Below, piece by piece: positions 40,643 to 49,716 of a stretch of 64,000 nt of DNA; within the stretch, counting starts at the first letter, position 1; every line of letters starts with the position of its first letter. A program made the position numbers and the translations under genes. Location of the stretch: the NCBI RefSeq assembly GCF_000754095.2, contig NZ_JQSG02000002.1, positions 403,585 to 467,584 on the forward strand, written 5' to 3'. Origin of the DNA: Acidihalobacter prosperus. GTDB taxonomy: Bacteria > Pseudomonadota > Gammaproteobacteria > DSM-5130 > Acidihalobacteraceae. The notes under the pieces are model-generated. The model searched no databases and was not told where the DNA came from. It worked only from the letters and a program-made list of their open reading frames with translations.

Positions 40643-41008
40643 TTAACCGCGCGCCACCTCCAGAGCGCAACGAAAGGGGGGCGGCTCATCGATGAGGCGC
40701 GACAATGCGAAGGCGGCCGCCGGCCGCATGTGCACTACCACCATTTCGATATTGGCAATACCGCAAAGCGCATGCACCGCAAGCAGCCAGCGGTAGTAAA
40801 CCTCATCGATCAGCGGCACGTTCTTGAGATCGTAGATCAGACGGCAAGCGGCGCGTCTCTGAATATGTGCCAGCAACGGCTCGAGATAGGCGTCGGGATC
40901 GGCCGGGTCGAGCCCTTCGCCGGGCTCCAGCAGGATATTGCCCAGGCCGATCCGCGTCAGGTGCATGCCCGAAAGCGTCGGCGTCTCGCGACCGTCAGCC
41001 GCCGGCAC
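40643..41008 (-). CDS. rsbS: Stressosome STAS protein, RsbS-like (phospho-serine replaced)
   Basis: 121-residue single STAS domain aligning with RsbS: IYDLKNVPLID, VVVHMRPAAAFAL and CALEVARG parallel the B. subtilis core. The position after the conserved Asp (Asp68), where RsbS has its phosphorylated Ser, is Glu69 here. GTG 41008 (GAGG upstream) overlaps rsbR by 14 nt; ATG 40966 is an alternative. It is the last gene of the four-gene module. Confidence 0.8.
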   Translation of the reverse strand: MPAADGRETPTLSGMHLTRIGLGNILLEPGEGLDPADPDAYLEPLLAHIQRRAACRLIYDLKNVPLIDEVYYRWLLAVHALCGIANIEMVVVHMRPAAAFALSRLIDEPPPFRCALEVARG

Positions 41009-41873
41009 CCGACACCTCGATGCCCATCTGCCTGAATGCGAGCTTGAGTCCCTCCGACAACGTCGAGCGCGTGGTGACGGCACCAAGGTCGATGTTCAGG
41101 CTGGTGATCGCGCGCGCGATATCCGGCCGAATACCGGTCAGAATCGCCGTCGCGCCCATCAACCCGATCGCCCGGATCATCTGTATAAGATGGTGCGACA
41201 CTTGGGAATCGATCGCGACCACACCCGTTACGTCGATCACCACGACCTGCGCCCGATCCGATTCGATGCGCGAAAGCAGTTTTTCCATGACCACCATCGT
41301 CCGCGAGGAATCCAGACTACCGATCACCGGCAACGTCAACACACCGTCCCAGATCTCCGTGATCGGGGTGGCTGTTTGTCGCAATTCCTCCTGCTGTGCC
41401 TGGATGGTTTTTTCTTTTTCCTGCAAATACACATGAAACACGTCAAGAATGATGTCGTTGAATACATTCGACAACAAAAGTGAAATATCGCGGATCAACT
41501 GAATATCCAGCCCTTCCTCAGCCTCGAGATTCCCGAGAAATACACGCTGCAGAAACTGGATGTACCTGACGAACTCGTCAAGCGTACCGCCTCGCATCAA
41601 TATCTGGCGTGAACAAACCGTAAAGAACTGCCTTAGCGCCTTGAACTCAACACCCTCGGGATCAATCTCATCGCCTGCCTGCAGCACCACGACAAACAGC
41701 TCGAGGAACTCGAGGCTGTAGTCGTTGATTTCATCCTTGGATAAAAGATTGACCTCACCGAAGATGTCGTTTCCCTGCGCCTCGATGATCGCCGATATCT
41801 TTCCCACATTCGTCATCAACTGCTCGATAAGGGCGCGGTTTACCGCCTTTCTTTTTGTTTTATCGGAATTCAT
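40995..41873 (-). CDS. rsbR: Stressosome sensor RsbR-like (STAS C-terminal)
   Basis: 292 residues. The N-terminal 150 are all-helical and acidic, not recognisably globin-like by eye; a short coiled linker (QEKEKTIQAQQEEL) leads to a STAS domain (about 175-290). There the kinase-target pattern is kept: IDVTG and IDSQVSHH (Ser223 after the conserved Asp). ATG 41873 has GGGAG 7 nt upstream and lies in the 3' end of the RsbT-RsbX gene. RsbR and RsbS together build the stressosome shell. Confidence 0.85.
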   Translation of the reverse strand: MNSDKTKRKAVNRALIEQLMTNVGKISAIIEAQGNDIFGEVNLLSKDEINDYSLEFLELFVVVLQAGDEIDPEGVEFKALRQFFTVCSRQILMRGGTLDEFVRYIQFLQRVFLGNLEAEEGLDIQLIRDISLLLSNVFNDIILDVFHVYLQEKEKTIQAQQEELRQTATPITEIWDGVLTLPVIGSLDSSRTMVVMEKLLSRIESDRAQVVVIDVTGVVAIDSQVSHHLIQMIRAIGLMGATAILTGIRPDIARAITSLNIDLGAVTTRSTLSEGLKLAFRQMGIEVSGAGG

Positions 41874-42906
41874 GTTTTCGCTCCCGCTGCGACATGGGTT
41901 CTCTGACAATGAAAAGCGAGCGGTCGTCATTGCCCCTCGATACTACCTGCCCCAGAAAAAAAGCTATCATCTGGGGGTGCAATTCCCAAAGCCCGGGAAA
42001 CGTCGATAGCAGCCAATTTCTGCGCATGCCATCCGAAGCGCTCATGCACAAGTCGCCCGGCCGCATTTCGGCAAACTGGATATCGGCACGCCGGTGTGCA
42101 TGCCCGAGTATGCCAGACGCGAGTGGCATCTCCCGGCGGACATTACCGCGCAAATGGTAGGCCGCCAAGTCGCCCACACCGCAAACCGCGACAGTGCCGG
42201 CCGACGAGTCCCATTCGCCAACGATGCCGACAGCGCCGCGTCCGCCGTGAAGATGATGGCCGATCTCGCGCAGCAGTACATCGAGGGACTCGCCCGACAG
42301 CAGCATTCGGCGTACGGGCGCCACGGCCTCGGCGGCGGCTTTGCCGTGACCCAACCCATCCAGATGCATCCAGCGCACGCGTTCCCGCAGCGGTTGCACA
42401 TGCAGGCAATCGCCGTTGTAGCAATCGTCCTGATAAGCCCGCAGATACTGCCCGATATCCGACGCCCATTCGGACGCAGGCGCATCGTCCAGATGAAAAC
42501 GCGCCCACACCGCCATGCCATGCCAGCCGGTCGCGGCGGATTCACGTACGGACTGGGTATAAAACGCACTATCGTCCGACAGCCGACGGACCGCCCCCAG
42601 ACCCTTCCCCATGGTACCGGCAGTGGTGTAACCGTCCCGCTCGGCCAAAGCCAGATCGTTCACGCCTGGGCCGTAATCGAGCACGAATAGATCAAGCCCC
42701 CTGGGTTCATCCGATTCCCACAACTGGATGACACCCGTGCCTGTCGCGAATTTGAGCTGATTCGACGTCGTCTCATTGCATACGAGTTCCATGCGCTCCC
42801 GCGATGCGCTCGAAAACCCCATGCGCCTCGCCACCGCTCGCAGCCGTGAGCGCAACAGCACCTGATCACTTTCATCCTTGATCAGTTGTTCCACCAGCAA
42901 CTTCAC
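41860..42906 (-). CDS. RsbT-RsbX fusion: HATPase kinase plus PP2C-type phosphatase
   Basis: 348 residues. Residues 1-135 are a GHKL serine-kinase domain like RsbT: N box ERMELVCNETTSNQ (Asn44), G1 DYGPGVND and G2 GTMGKGLGAVRR. Residues about 155-345 are a SpoIIE/RsbX-type PP2C phosphatase with DGLGHG (182-187) and SASDG near the end. Kinase and opposing phosphatase in one chain would phosphorylate and reset RsbR/RsbS. Its start overlaps the diguanylate cyclase stop by 4 nt. Confidence 0.85.
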   Translation of the reverse strand: MKLLVEQLIKDESDQVLLRSRLRAVARRMGFSSASRERMELVCNETTSNQLKFATGTGVIQLWESDEPRGLDLFVLDYGPGVNDLALAERDGYTTAGTMGKGLGAVRRLSDDSAFYTQSVRESAATGWHGMAVWARFHLDDAPASEWASDIGQYLRAYQDDCYNGDCLHVQPLRERVRWMHLDGLGHGKAAAEAVAPVRRMLLSGESLDVLLREIGHHLHGGRGAVGIVGEWDSSAGTVAVCGVGDLAAYHLRGNVRREMPLASGILGHAHRRADIQFAEMRPGDLCMSASDGMRRNWLLSTFPGLWELHPQMIAFFLGQVVSRGNDDRSLFIVREPMSQRERKHEFR

Positions 42907-43829
42907 TCGGCGTGCTCCGAAACGGCCACACAGACACGTCCGCGCCCCTGGCGCTTCGCCTCGTATAACGCCGCATCGGCGCGCCCGATCAATGATTCGT
43001 GGCTGTCGGATGGCAACAGGCAGGCGATTCCGATGCTGACCCTGCCCAGCATCCCTGTGAGGATACTTTCAGCGATGCGGCGCGCGGTCTCCACACCGGC
43101 AAACACCATGATCGCGAACTCGTCCCCGCCCATACGGCAAGGGATATCGACATGCGATCTGACGTGTTCACGCATCACCTGCGCCATGCGCTTGAGGTAT
43201 TCATCGCCATATTGATGGCCATTTTCATCATTGATCTGTTTGAAATAATCCAGATCCAGCATGATCAGGCAAAGCGGTTCCTGCTGACGTGCGCAGCGCG
43301 TGACCGCTTCCATCAGGCGATCGTCGTAAGCCCCTCGATTGTACAGTCCAGTCAGACTATCGGTTGCCGCTGCGCGAAGCGATGCCTGTAATTCCGCTTT
43401 TTTGCTCTCAAGTCTCGCTTCGAGTTCGGCAAACTCGGCGGCGGCACGCACCTTGGCATGTTCAAGCTCCATTTCAATCTGACGATTTCGGCGAACCAAG
43501 AGATCCGGATCGGTGGATTCGCTGGCCAGGCGAAGCTGTTCACTCAGAATCTTCAGCTGCTGCGTATCCGGCACCGGATCCAGCCTGCAAATCGAGACTC
43601 GCTTGCCGTTCCATTCGCAATACAGTGTTGCCTCGATGACCAGGAGCGAAATCTCCAGCCGCGCACCCACATGGCGATAGTCTTCACGCAGCCTGGGCAT
43701 GAGATTCACCAGTATGGATGCGCTGGAAAACGCACTGGCGCCAAATGCCTCAACGGCCTCGAATACGAATCGTGCAAACCGGTAACGATCCGACTCGGCG
43801 ACGATGGCCAACCTCAGCAAGGCGGTCAT
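42903..43829 (-). CDS. Diguanylate cyclase with uncharacterised N-terminal domain
   Basis: 308 residues: an N-terminal domain of about 90 residues that I do not recognise, a coiled coil (about 112-150) and a GGDEF domain with intact GGDEF at 234-238 and DSLTGLYNR at its start. The RxxD product-inhibition site is not intact (Ser at the Arg position). As first gene of the stressosome-like operon it is the likely output, making cyclic di-GMP when released or activated by the RsbT part. Confidence 0.87.
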   Translation of the reverse strand: MTALLRLAIVAESDRYRFARFVFEAVEAFGASAFSSASILVNLMPRLREDYRHVGARLEISLLVIEATLYCEWNGKRVSICRLDPVPDTQQLKILSEQLRLASESTDPDLLVRRNRQIEMELEHAKVRAAAEFAELEARLESKKAELQASLRAAATDSLTGLYNRGAYDDRLMEAVTRCARQQEPLCLIMLDLDYFKQINDENGHQYGDEYLKRMAQVMREHVRSHVDIPCRMGGDEFAIMVFAGVETARRIAESILTGMLGRVSIGIACLLPSDSHESLIGRADAALYEAKRQGRGRVCVAVSEHAE

Positions 43830-44024
43830 GAAAGGTATCGGGCCTCATGGGTGGGCGGACAGCATACTTATAGTCCACCCCGTACCGTCTTGCCGACAGC
43901 CAGGAAAACACGCGGTCGGACTCGCACGGGCTTAAGAATAGATTTAATATTGCGCCATTGGGCAGTCCGCCTGACGCAACACGCGCACGGCGGTACTTAG
44001 CATACTCTGAATCTGGAGAGCATC

Positions 44025-44348
44025 ATGACGTTCGTCGTCACGGAAAACTGCATCAAATGCAAATACACCGACTGCGTGGAGGTTTGCCCGGTCGACTGTT
44101 TCCACGAGGGTCCCAACTTTCTCGTGATCGACCCGGACGAATGCATCGACTGCACGCTCTGCGAGCCTGAATGTCCAGCCGAAGCGATCTATCCCGAAGA
44201 TGATCTCCCCGATGGTCAGGAACAATTCCTGGAACTCAACGCGGAACTATCCCGTAGCTGGCCTGTGTTAACGACACGCAAGGAAGCGCCGGCTGACGCC
44301 GAAGAATGGGACGGAAAACCCGACAAGCTGCAGTATCTGGAACGCTGA
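44025..44348 (+). CDS. fdxA: 7Fe ferredoxin FdxA
   Basis: 107-residue ferredoxin binding one 3Fe-4S and one 4Fe-4S cluster. Cysteines 9, 17, 21 and 25, then [12 protein letters not shown] (40-50), match the Azotobacter FdxA pattern. GGAGAG lies before the ATG. It diverges from the diguanylate cyclase operon and converges on lipS1. It could supply low-potential electrons to the radical SAM LipS enzymes next door; this is inference. Confidence 0.95.
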   Translation: MTFVVTENCIKCKYTDCVEVCPVDCFHEGPNFLVIDPDECIDCTLCEPECPAEAIYPEDDLPDGQEQFLELNAELSRSWPVLTTRKEAPADAEEWDGKPDKLQYLER

Positions 44349-44372
44349 CAAGCGCCGGCGGCCCCTCACGAC

Positions 44373-44416
44373 GCAAAGGGGCGGGGGACTGTTGGGAAGC
44401 CGCCCCGCCCCTTTGC
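44373..44416. terminator. Bidirectional hairpin between fdxA and lipS1
   Basis: 14-bp perfect arms (44373-44386 and 44403-44416) with a 16-nt loop in the convergent gap between fdxA and lipS1. The tract after it is only moderately T-rich (CTTTC), so efficiency is uncertain. Confidence 0.65.
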
Positions 44417-44434
44417 TTTCAGGTCAGCCCCCGC

Positions 44435-45586
44435 TCAGTCCAACTGATCGTGGTCGACCGTACCGACATCCTCACCGGCCATCTGGCGCTTCACGAACCC
44501 CACATCCTGCGCGTTCAAGGCGAAGGGGAAAGAGCGGATATCCGTGGGACTGGAATCGCCATAAGGCCGGTTGCACGCCGAGATTTCCTCGTCGGTCTTA
44601 CCTGGGCAACCTGAGGTCTGGAAAGGCTTGCCCGATGCGATCAGGGCTTCAAGCTCGTCCTCGCCCATGCCGAAATCGATAATCTGCCCTTGCTCGTTGA
44701 AGCGCATGTCATCGATACGGCCACCAGCATAGTCGATGATGAAACGACCCAGCTGCACACGGCGCCACTGATCCTTCGGCACCGCAGGCCAGTCCTCCAT
44801 CAAAGACCCCTGCTCGGGAAAGAAGGCGAACATGTGGTTGTGACCGCCCATGTCGCGCATCTTCTGGCAGATTGCCATCATTTCCTGCTCGGTCTCACCC
44901 ATGCCGGCGATCAGGTGCGCACCAAACTTTTCAGGTCCGAAAATTTCGGCCGCCCATTCAATGGCCTGCCAGTACTTGTCCCAACGGTGCGGGCTGTCCA
45001 CCGTCTTGCCACGCGTACGCTCGAAAATCTCCGGCGTAACCGCATCGAGCGCCACAGTGAAGATATCAGCCCCCTCATCCCGCAACGTGACCAGATCCTC
45101 GTACTTCATCGTCGTCGGATTGGAAAGAATCGAGACGGGGATGTGCGGAACCGCCTTCATCCACTTGCGCAGCAGCAAGAGCGTGTCATGATCGGAATTC
45201 GGGTGCGTAATCATTGAAATGCACATCCGCTCGAACTGACCCTTGTCGGCATTCGCCTTGACCCGTTCGATCACCTCATCGTAACCCACCGTCGGCCAGT
45301 CGACACGAATGAAATTGCGGTCGGCATAATCACGCGACTCTTCGCGATGCCGGGCAAGACCGCAATAACTGCAGTTCGCCCGGCATCCTTCCGGATAGGT
45401 GACCAGCAGGTTCAGACAGTGGGTACAGGATGTCCGGTGCATGCTGCCAGGCACCAACCCGAGCGTGATGGCCGCAGCGGTCGAAAGCTGCACGTATTCA
45501 GGAGAACGCATCTCCGGTGTTTTCACATGATAATCCGGGCGATAGAAATTCACCGGAATCGTCAGGGTTTCCGCGCTCGCACTCAT
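44435..45586 (-). CDS. lipS1: Radical SAM lipoyl synthase component LipS1
   Basis: 383 residues. The SAM cluster motif is CRANCSYC (Cys68, 72, 75), preceded by an extra CTHC pair (54, 57); further Cys near the C-terminus (SGCPGKTDEE, ACNRP) may hold an auxiliary cluster. With LipS2 it inserts the two sulfurs into octanoyl-LbpA in the sHdr-associated pathway. GGAGG stands before ATG 45586. It is the last gene of the sulfur locus, 101 nt after lipT. Assignment rests on family resemblance plus context. Confidence 0.88.
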   Translation of the reverse strand: MSASAETLTIPVNFYRPDYHVKTPEMRSPEYVQLSTAAAITLGLVPGSMHRTSCTHCLNLLVTYPEGCRANCSYCGLARHREESRDYADRNFIRVDWPTVGYDEVIERVKANADKGQFERMCISMITHPNSDHDTLLLLRKWMKAVPHIPVSILSNPTTMKYEDLVTLRDEGADIFTVALDAVTPEIFERTRGKTVDSPHRWDKYWQAIEWAAEIFGPEKFGAHLIAGMGETEQEMMAICQKMRDMGGHNHMFAFFPEQGSLMEDWPAVPKDQWRRVQLGRFIIDYAGGRIDDMRFNEQGQIIDFGMGEDELEALIASGKPFQTSGCPGKTDEEISACNRPYGDSSPTDIRSFPFALNAQDVGFVKRQMAGEDVGTVDHDQLD

Positions 45587-45687
45587 TTACAATCCTCCAA
45601 AATATTCACATCCCATGAGCGGCGGCCCCGATTTGACCGCACGTTCCGTTTTACTTGCCTTGCCCGACACGGATTACCACGAACCCG

Positions 45688-46758
45688 TTAGGCTTCTACC
45701 GATGAAAAATATTCCGAAAACGCTATCCAGCCTTTACGCATGGTGTCATCGCTTTGCGCAGCCTGGGTACGCCATTGACGATTCAGGTAGGCACGCCGAG
45801 CCACGGCGCGCTCGATCGTCGCCTCGAACTGATCACGCACATCTTCTTCATAATCGTCGAAGGCGTCGTCCGCTCCACTCACAAAGGCGCCAGCGCACTC
45901 TCCTGCACGCTCGCCAGACACCACTGCCGCGGAGATACCGCCGCCCGTGATCGGATGCGTTAAGCCGGCGGCATCGCCCACGAACAGGCAGCGCTGGTGG
46001 ACCAGCCGCTCACGCAAGCCCCCCACGGGAATCGCGCCGCCAGTGCGATAATAAATCTCCTCGCCGACCAGACCCGCGGCAACAAGTTGTCGATGCAGCG
46101 ATTCGAGCGGCTTTTTCAGGTCGTCCTCGAAACGCCTGTCGGCGCCCAAACCCAGATTGGCCCTGTTTCCCTTGGGGAACAGCCACGCATACCCTCCGGG
46201 GTATTCGTCGGACAGCCAGATATCCGTATCCGCATATTGCGTCAGCAATGGCACCGTATACTGCCTGGTGTTCACGGTTGCCAGCGCGGGCAGGCCCAAG
46301 AGCTTCGCCACGGTCGAGTGCGGCCCATCGGCGGCGATCAGCACATCGTAGGAGACCGACTCCGTACCGTCCGCGTGACGCAACAGCGCCACACGTGCGG
46401 TCGGGTCCAGACGCTCGATCCGCGTCTGTACGCGCAGACGTGCACCCGCCTGTTCCGCCTGCTCGGCAATCGCCTGATCGAAACGCGCACGGTTGATCAT
46501 GAAGCCAGGGAAATCCGATTGATGCGCTTCGCCGGATGGCAGTATGCTCTTCATGCCGCTGATGCGCTGATACAACACCTGATCCGCACGCGTGTAGGCG
46601 CCCATCGGCGTCGGCACAAACTCGGCGCATTGCACCGGCTCGCCGATCGACCGATTGCGCTCGATACCCAGCACCTCCAGGCCGGCCTCGGCCGCCTTGC
46701 GGGCAGCGGAAGCGCCCCCCGGCCCAAGCCCGACCACCAGTACCTGCACATGCGACAT
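45688..46758 (-). CDS. lipT: FAD flavoprotein LipT (geranylgeranyl-reductase family)
   Basis: 356-residue FAD/NAD(P)-binding protein: VLVVGLGPGGASAARKAAEA at 6-25 is the dinucleotide fold, followed by IERNRSIGEPVQCAEFVP and GDAAGLTHPITGGGI, the second FAD motif. These features define the geranylgeranyl-reductase-like family. LipT genes accompany lipS1/lipS2/ligase in sHdr loci and are proposed to supply electrons to lipoate assembly; the exact reaction is not established to my knowledge. It overlaps the ligase stop by 1 nt. Confidence 0.85.
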   Translation of the reverse strand: MSHVQVLVVGLGPGGASAARKAAEAGLEVLGIERNRSIGEPVQCAEFVPTPMGAYTRADQVLYQRISGMKSILPSGEAHQSDFPGFMINRARFDQAIAEQAEQAGARLRVQTRIERLDPTARVALLRHADGTESVSYDVLIAADGPHSTVAKLLGLPALATVNTRQYTVPLLTQYADTDIWLSDEYPGGYAWLFPKGNRANLGLGADRRFEDDLKKPLESLHRQLVAAGLVGEEIYYRTGGAIPVGGLRERLVHQRCLFVGDAAGLTHPITGGGISAAVVSGERAGECAGAFVSGADDAFDDYEEDVRDQFEATIERAVARRAYLNRQWRTQAAQSDDTMRKGWIAFSEYFSSVEA

Positions 46759-47876
46759 CAGTGTTCCCCCGGTGCCGCAACCGACTGCAAGGGTGTCTCA
46801 TCGACAGCCAGCCGTATCAGCTTGATAAAATCTCCGGGCGTCAGGCGTAGCATCTGCGTCTGGGTGCCGGCAAAAAAACCATTGACGTTATCTTCCAGTG
46901 CCGTGATCGGCGTATCCTTCAGCGCCGCCTCGAGATCCAGCACCAGGCGGTTGGGACTGACGAAGAAATCGCCCGTGATCCACACCTGCTTGAGGTGGTT
47001 GCGTGAGCGATCAACCGCGACGCAAGCGCGCATAAGACCGCCTTCCGAGCGATAAACCGACTCCAGCATCGGCGCTTCGTCAATGGGCCGGTTATGCTGA
47101 AAAACCCATTCAGGAGAATCGATCTCCGCGAGCGCGTCGGCATATGCGCCCTGCTCGCAGACATTCATTTCAGACGCACTTTCGAAACGCACGCCGAATT
47201 CTTGCGCAAAGGCTTCCGTCATGGCCTGCTGTACGCGAGACATCGACGGCGCGCTACCGAGGAGCTCGCCCAGATTCACGACACGCTCGCGTGCGGAGGA
47301 AATGGCCTTGTCCGAAAGTTTCTCCGCAGGGATACGTAGCACCTTGAGCATTTTTTCGACGTCGAATTCGATCAGCAGAGTCCCCTGATACAAAATCGAA
47401 TCCCCATCAAAAGCGCCGCCCGTGCCGGAAATTTTTCGACCGTCTACTTCTATATCATTGCGGGGTCGGAAATGCGCATCGACGCCCAGGCTCGAAATCC
47501 CGCTCGCTGCTGCCGTGCATATTCGCGATGCGATGGCTCCCATGTCGGCCGTACCCAACGTGCGTTTATCGAGATAAAGCTCCCATCCCAATTGCGTCTC
47601 GTCAAAATACAGCGCACCACCGCCGGTAAGGCGACGTTGGATGTCGATGTCCTGCGCCTGGCAGTAGTCGATGCGCAATTCCTGTTCCACATTCTGATGA
47701 AACCCGACGAGAGCCGATGGCGTAAATCTCAGAAATCGCAGAGTATGGGGAGATTTCCCCGCCTGGTGACAACTCAACAATGCCTGATTGATGGCGAAAT
47801 TCTCCGCCGGGCGGCGCAGTCCGGTATCGATCACGCGCCAGGCTGCACCAGCGCGGACGCTCACGTCGAGCAGCAC
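46758..47876 (-). CDS. sHdr-associated lipoate-protein ligase (sLpl)
   Basis: 372-residue BPL/LplA-fold ligase with a C-terminal accessory domain. RRLTGGGALYFDETQLGWEL is the ligand-binding RRxxGGGxV-like motif and KISGTGGAF contains the catalytic Lys. It activates lipoate or octanoate and transfers it to LbpA. GTG 47876 overlaps the lipS2 end by 16 nt; a GTG 12 nt later is possible. Placement between lipS2 and lipT defines the dedicated LbpA-lipoylation set. Confidence 0.88.
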   Translation of the reverse strand: MLLDVSVRAGAAWRVIDTGLRRPAENFAINQALLSCHQAGKSPHTLRFLRFTPSALVGFHQNVEQELRIDYCQAQDIDIQRRLTGGGALYFDETQLGWELYLDKRTLGTADMGAIASRICTAAASGISSLGVDAHFRPRNDIEVDGRKISGTGGAFDGDSILYQGTLLIEFDVEKMLKVLRIPAEKLSDKAISSARERVVNLGELLGSAPSMSRVQQAMTEAFAQEFGVRFESASEMNVCEQGAYADALAEIDSPEWVFQHNRPIDEAPMLESVYRSEGGLMRACVAVDRSRNHLKQVWITGDFFVSPNRLVLDLEAALKDTPITALEDNVNGFFAGTQTQMLRLTPGDFIKLIRLAVDETPLQSVAAPGEH

Positions 47877-49048
47877 CCGGCAGCCGCGGCGTCGCTGCCC
47901 TGCTCGGCAACGATGCGGATACCGTTGAGGCCGTGACTGGCCATTTTGGCCATCCGCCGACGGTCACGCTCCTGCGCTATGATGGCGTCAAGATCGATAT
48001 CGAGTCCTGAATCCACGCCTTCGATTGCCATAACCTCGTCCCCCACTGCGATCGAGCAGCAGGCTGGCGTAACCTTGACTTGGCGGTCCAATCGCGCGGC
48101 GAGTTCAACCGTACCGTCGGAAGGATGGGCAATGCCGTTCAGCCCCGCCATCACGGCATAGGTATCGATCTGCAACTTCGTCATGCCCGGCGGTCTCGCG
48201 CAACCCAGCAGCAGCGGAGTCTCCGGCAGCGCTTGTCGTGCATCCATGAAGAAACGACCGACCGCATGCGCATCCGGCGTCGCGAATGGGCGGCTTTCCG
48301 GAGCATAGAAAGGCATGACGACAACCAACACGACGGCGTCGGGCAGATGACGACGAATCATTTCCAAGGCGTTCCACTCGCCTAGCAGACGACCGTAATG
48401 CAGGCCGATGACGATATGCGGCACCACCTTCATGTTGGTCGCAACCAGATGTTCCAGTGTCTGCTCGAAATCATCGACACTGCGGCGCAGGTGGTAGACC
48501 TGCGTGATGGTGTCCTGCGAACCGATCACATCCATCATTGCAGCATCGATACCGGCTTGCTCCATGCTCAATGCGATATCCGCATCGACCAGCGCGGTAT
48601 GCATGGCAATCTTGAAATCCGGAAACTCGTCTTTGATTCGGCGGATGGTGCCGTAGTATCGATCGTACTCGACTTGATTCTGATGGTTGGAGCCTCCGGT
48701 CAGCAGCATTCCCTGCGCACCATCTTCGATAATACCATTGACCACACGCCACAGATCTTCCGGCGTCCGCGCCGGCAGCATCGGCTCAAGTATCTTGGCC
48801 TTGCAGTGATCGCACTGCAGCTTGCAATCGCCGCCCGTGATCGACACCGCCGGCCATGCGCTCTTGCCGCAATCCTTCAGTTCCGAGGTCTGGAAAGCCT
48901 TGAACGTGGGCGTGTAGAAATTGATGCCTCGACTGGCACCCAAACCCGCACCGCCCCAGGACTGCTCTAGTTTGCCGACGAGCGACTCGTCGACCGGGAC
49001 GTCCTCAAGGGGTTCAACGTGACGCAAACGATCAAGCCAATCGGACAT
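47861..49048 (-). CDS. lipS2: Radical SAM lipoyl synthase component LipS2
   Basis: 395 residues from ATG 49048 (AGAGG upstream; ATG 49066 also possible). The SAM cluster is CKLQCDHC (Cys75, 79, 82). The C-terminus ends in a Cys pair (GCCST) and carries ACCSIAVGD, likely auxiliary ligands. Paired with LipS1, it is needed for sulfur insertion in the LipS pathway. It lies 165 nt downstream of lbpA2, with a stem-loop between. Confidence 0.88.
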   Translation of the reverse strand: MSDWLDRLRHVEPLEDVPVDESLVGKLEQSWGGAGLGASRGINFYTPTFKAFQTSELKDCGKSAWPAVSITGGDCKLQCDHCKAKILEPMLPARTPEDLWRVVNGIIEDGAQGMLLTGGSNHQNQVEYDRYYGTIRRIKDEFPDFKIAMHTALVDADIALSMEQAGIDAAMMDVIGSQDTITQVYHLRRSVDDFEQTLEHLVATNMKVVPHIVIGLHYGRLLGEWNALEMIRRHLPDAVVLVVVMPFYAPESRPFATPDAHAVGRFFMDARQALPETPLLLGCARPPGMTKLQIDTYAVMAGLNGIAHPSDGTVELAARLDRQVKVTPACCSIAVGDEVMAIEGVDSGLDIDLDAIIAQERDRRRMAKMASHGLNGIRIVAEQGSDAAAAGCCST

Positions 49049-49160
49049 GCCGCACAACCTCTTCATGGGGAGCCGATAGACGGTTCCGGAACCTGCGCCA
49101 ACGGCGGGTGTCGGCCGGTCGGCCGATCGGACCCCACCGTCGATAAGGGGTACGTTCTCG

Positions 49161-49200
49161 ACTGTTCCCCGAAGCGCCTCGCAGCGCCTCGGGGAACAGT
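49161..49200 (-). repeat. 12-bp inverted repeat between lbpA2 and lipS2
   Basis: Arms 49161-49172 and 49189-49200 pair perfectly; the loop contains two GAGGCGCT units. No T-tract follows on the minus strand. It may reduce read-through or protect the abundant upstream hdr-lbpA mRNA from decay, giving lower expression of the assembly genes. Confidence 0.5.
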
Positions 49201-49213
49201 CCACGCTACGACA

Positions 49214-49651
49214 TCAGCAACCGCCGAACCCGTCTGCTTCCATCTTGGCCTCGAAAGCGGCAAGCGCATCTGCACCCGTGGTCAGGTCGGCGCTATCGCC
49301 AGACCAGTCGGCAGGCTTGATCTTGACCAGCCAACCTTCGCCATAGGGATCTTCGTTGATCAGCCCGGGCTGAGCAGAAACCGCGTCGTTGATCGCAATC
49401 ACTTCGCCGGCAACCGGTGCCTTGGCCGGCCCCACCCACTTGCCGGACTCCACCGTGGCGCAGGACTTGTCCTTCTTGACGTCCTTGCCCACTTTTTTCG
49501 GGGTATAGGAGACAATCTGGCCCGCCAGCGAGCAGGCGTAGGAAGTCAGGCCGACGGTGGCAGAACCATCACTCTCCTGGCGCACCCACACATTGTTATC
49601 CACGCTGTACATCAGATCTTCCGGAATGTTGCAACCGCGCACCGCGCCCAT
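49214..49651 (-). CDS. lbpA2: Lipoate-binding protein LbpA2
   Basis: 145-residue GcvH-like carrier. Lys71 in ATVESGKWVGPAKAP is the lipoylation site, in the beta-turn typical of the family. LbpA proteins are dedicated lipoyl carriers of the sHdr pathway, distinct from glycine-cleavage GcvH. It lies downstream of a DsrE gene and upstream of the lipoate-assembly genes. Tail residues (ADGFGGC) end in Cys. Confidence 0.92.
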   Translation of the reverse strand: MGAVRGCNIPEDLMYSVDNNVWVRQESDGSATVGLTSYACSLAGQIVSYTPKKVGKDVKKDKSCATVESGKWVGPAKAPVAGEVIAINDAVSAQPGLINEDPYGEGWLVKIKPADWSGDSADLTTGADALAAFEAKMEADGFGGC

Positions 49652-49716
49652 GGAATTCCTCCTAAGTTTCGTATGTCAAAAGGCCCGACTGTCCAATAGT
49701 TGAGCCGGAATCGTGG

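Noticed and set aside
49161-49200. Intrinsic terminator after lbpA2
   Set aside because: A good stem exists but no T-tract on the minus strand, so it is reported only as an inverted repeat.
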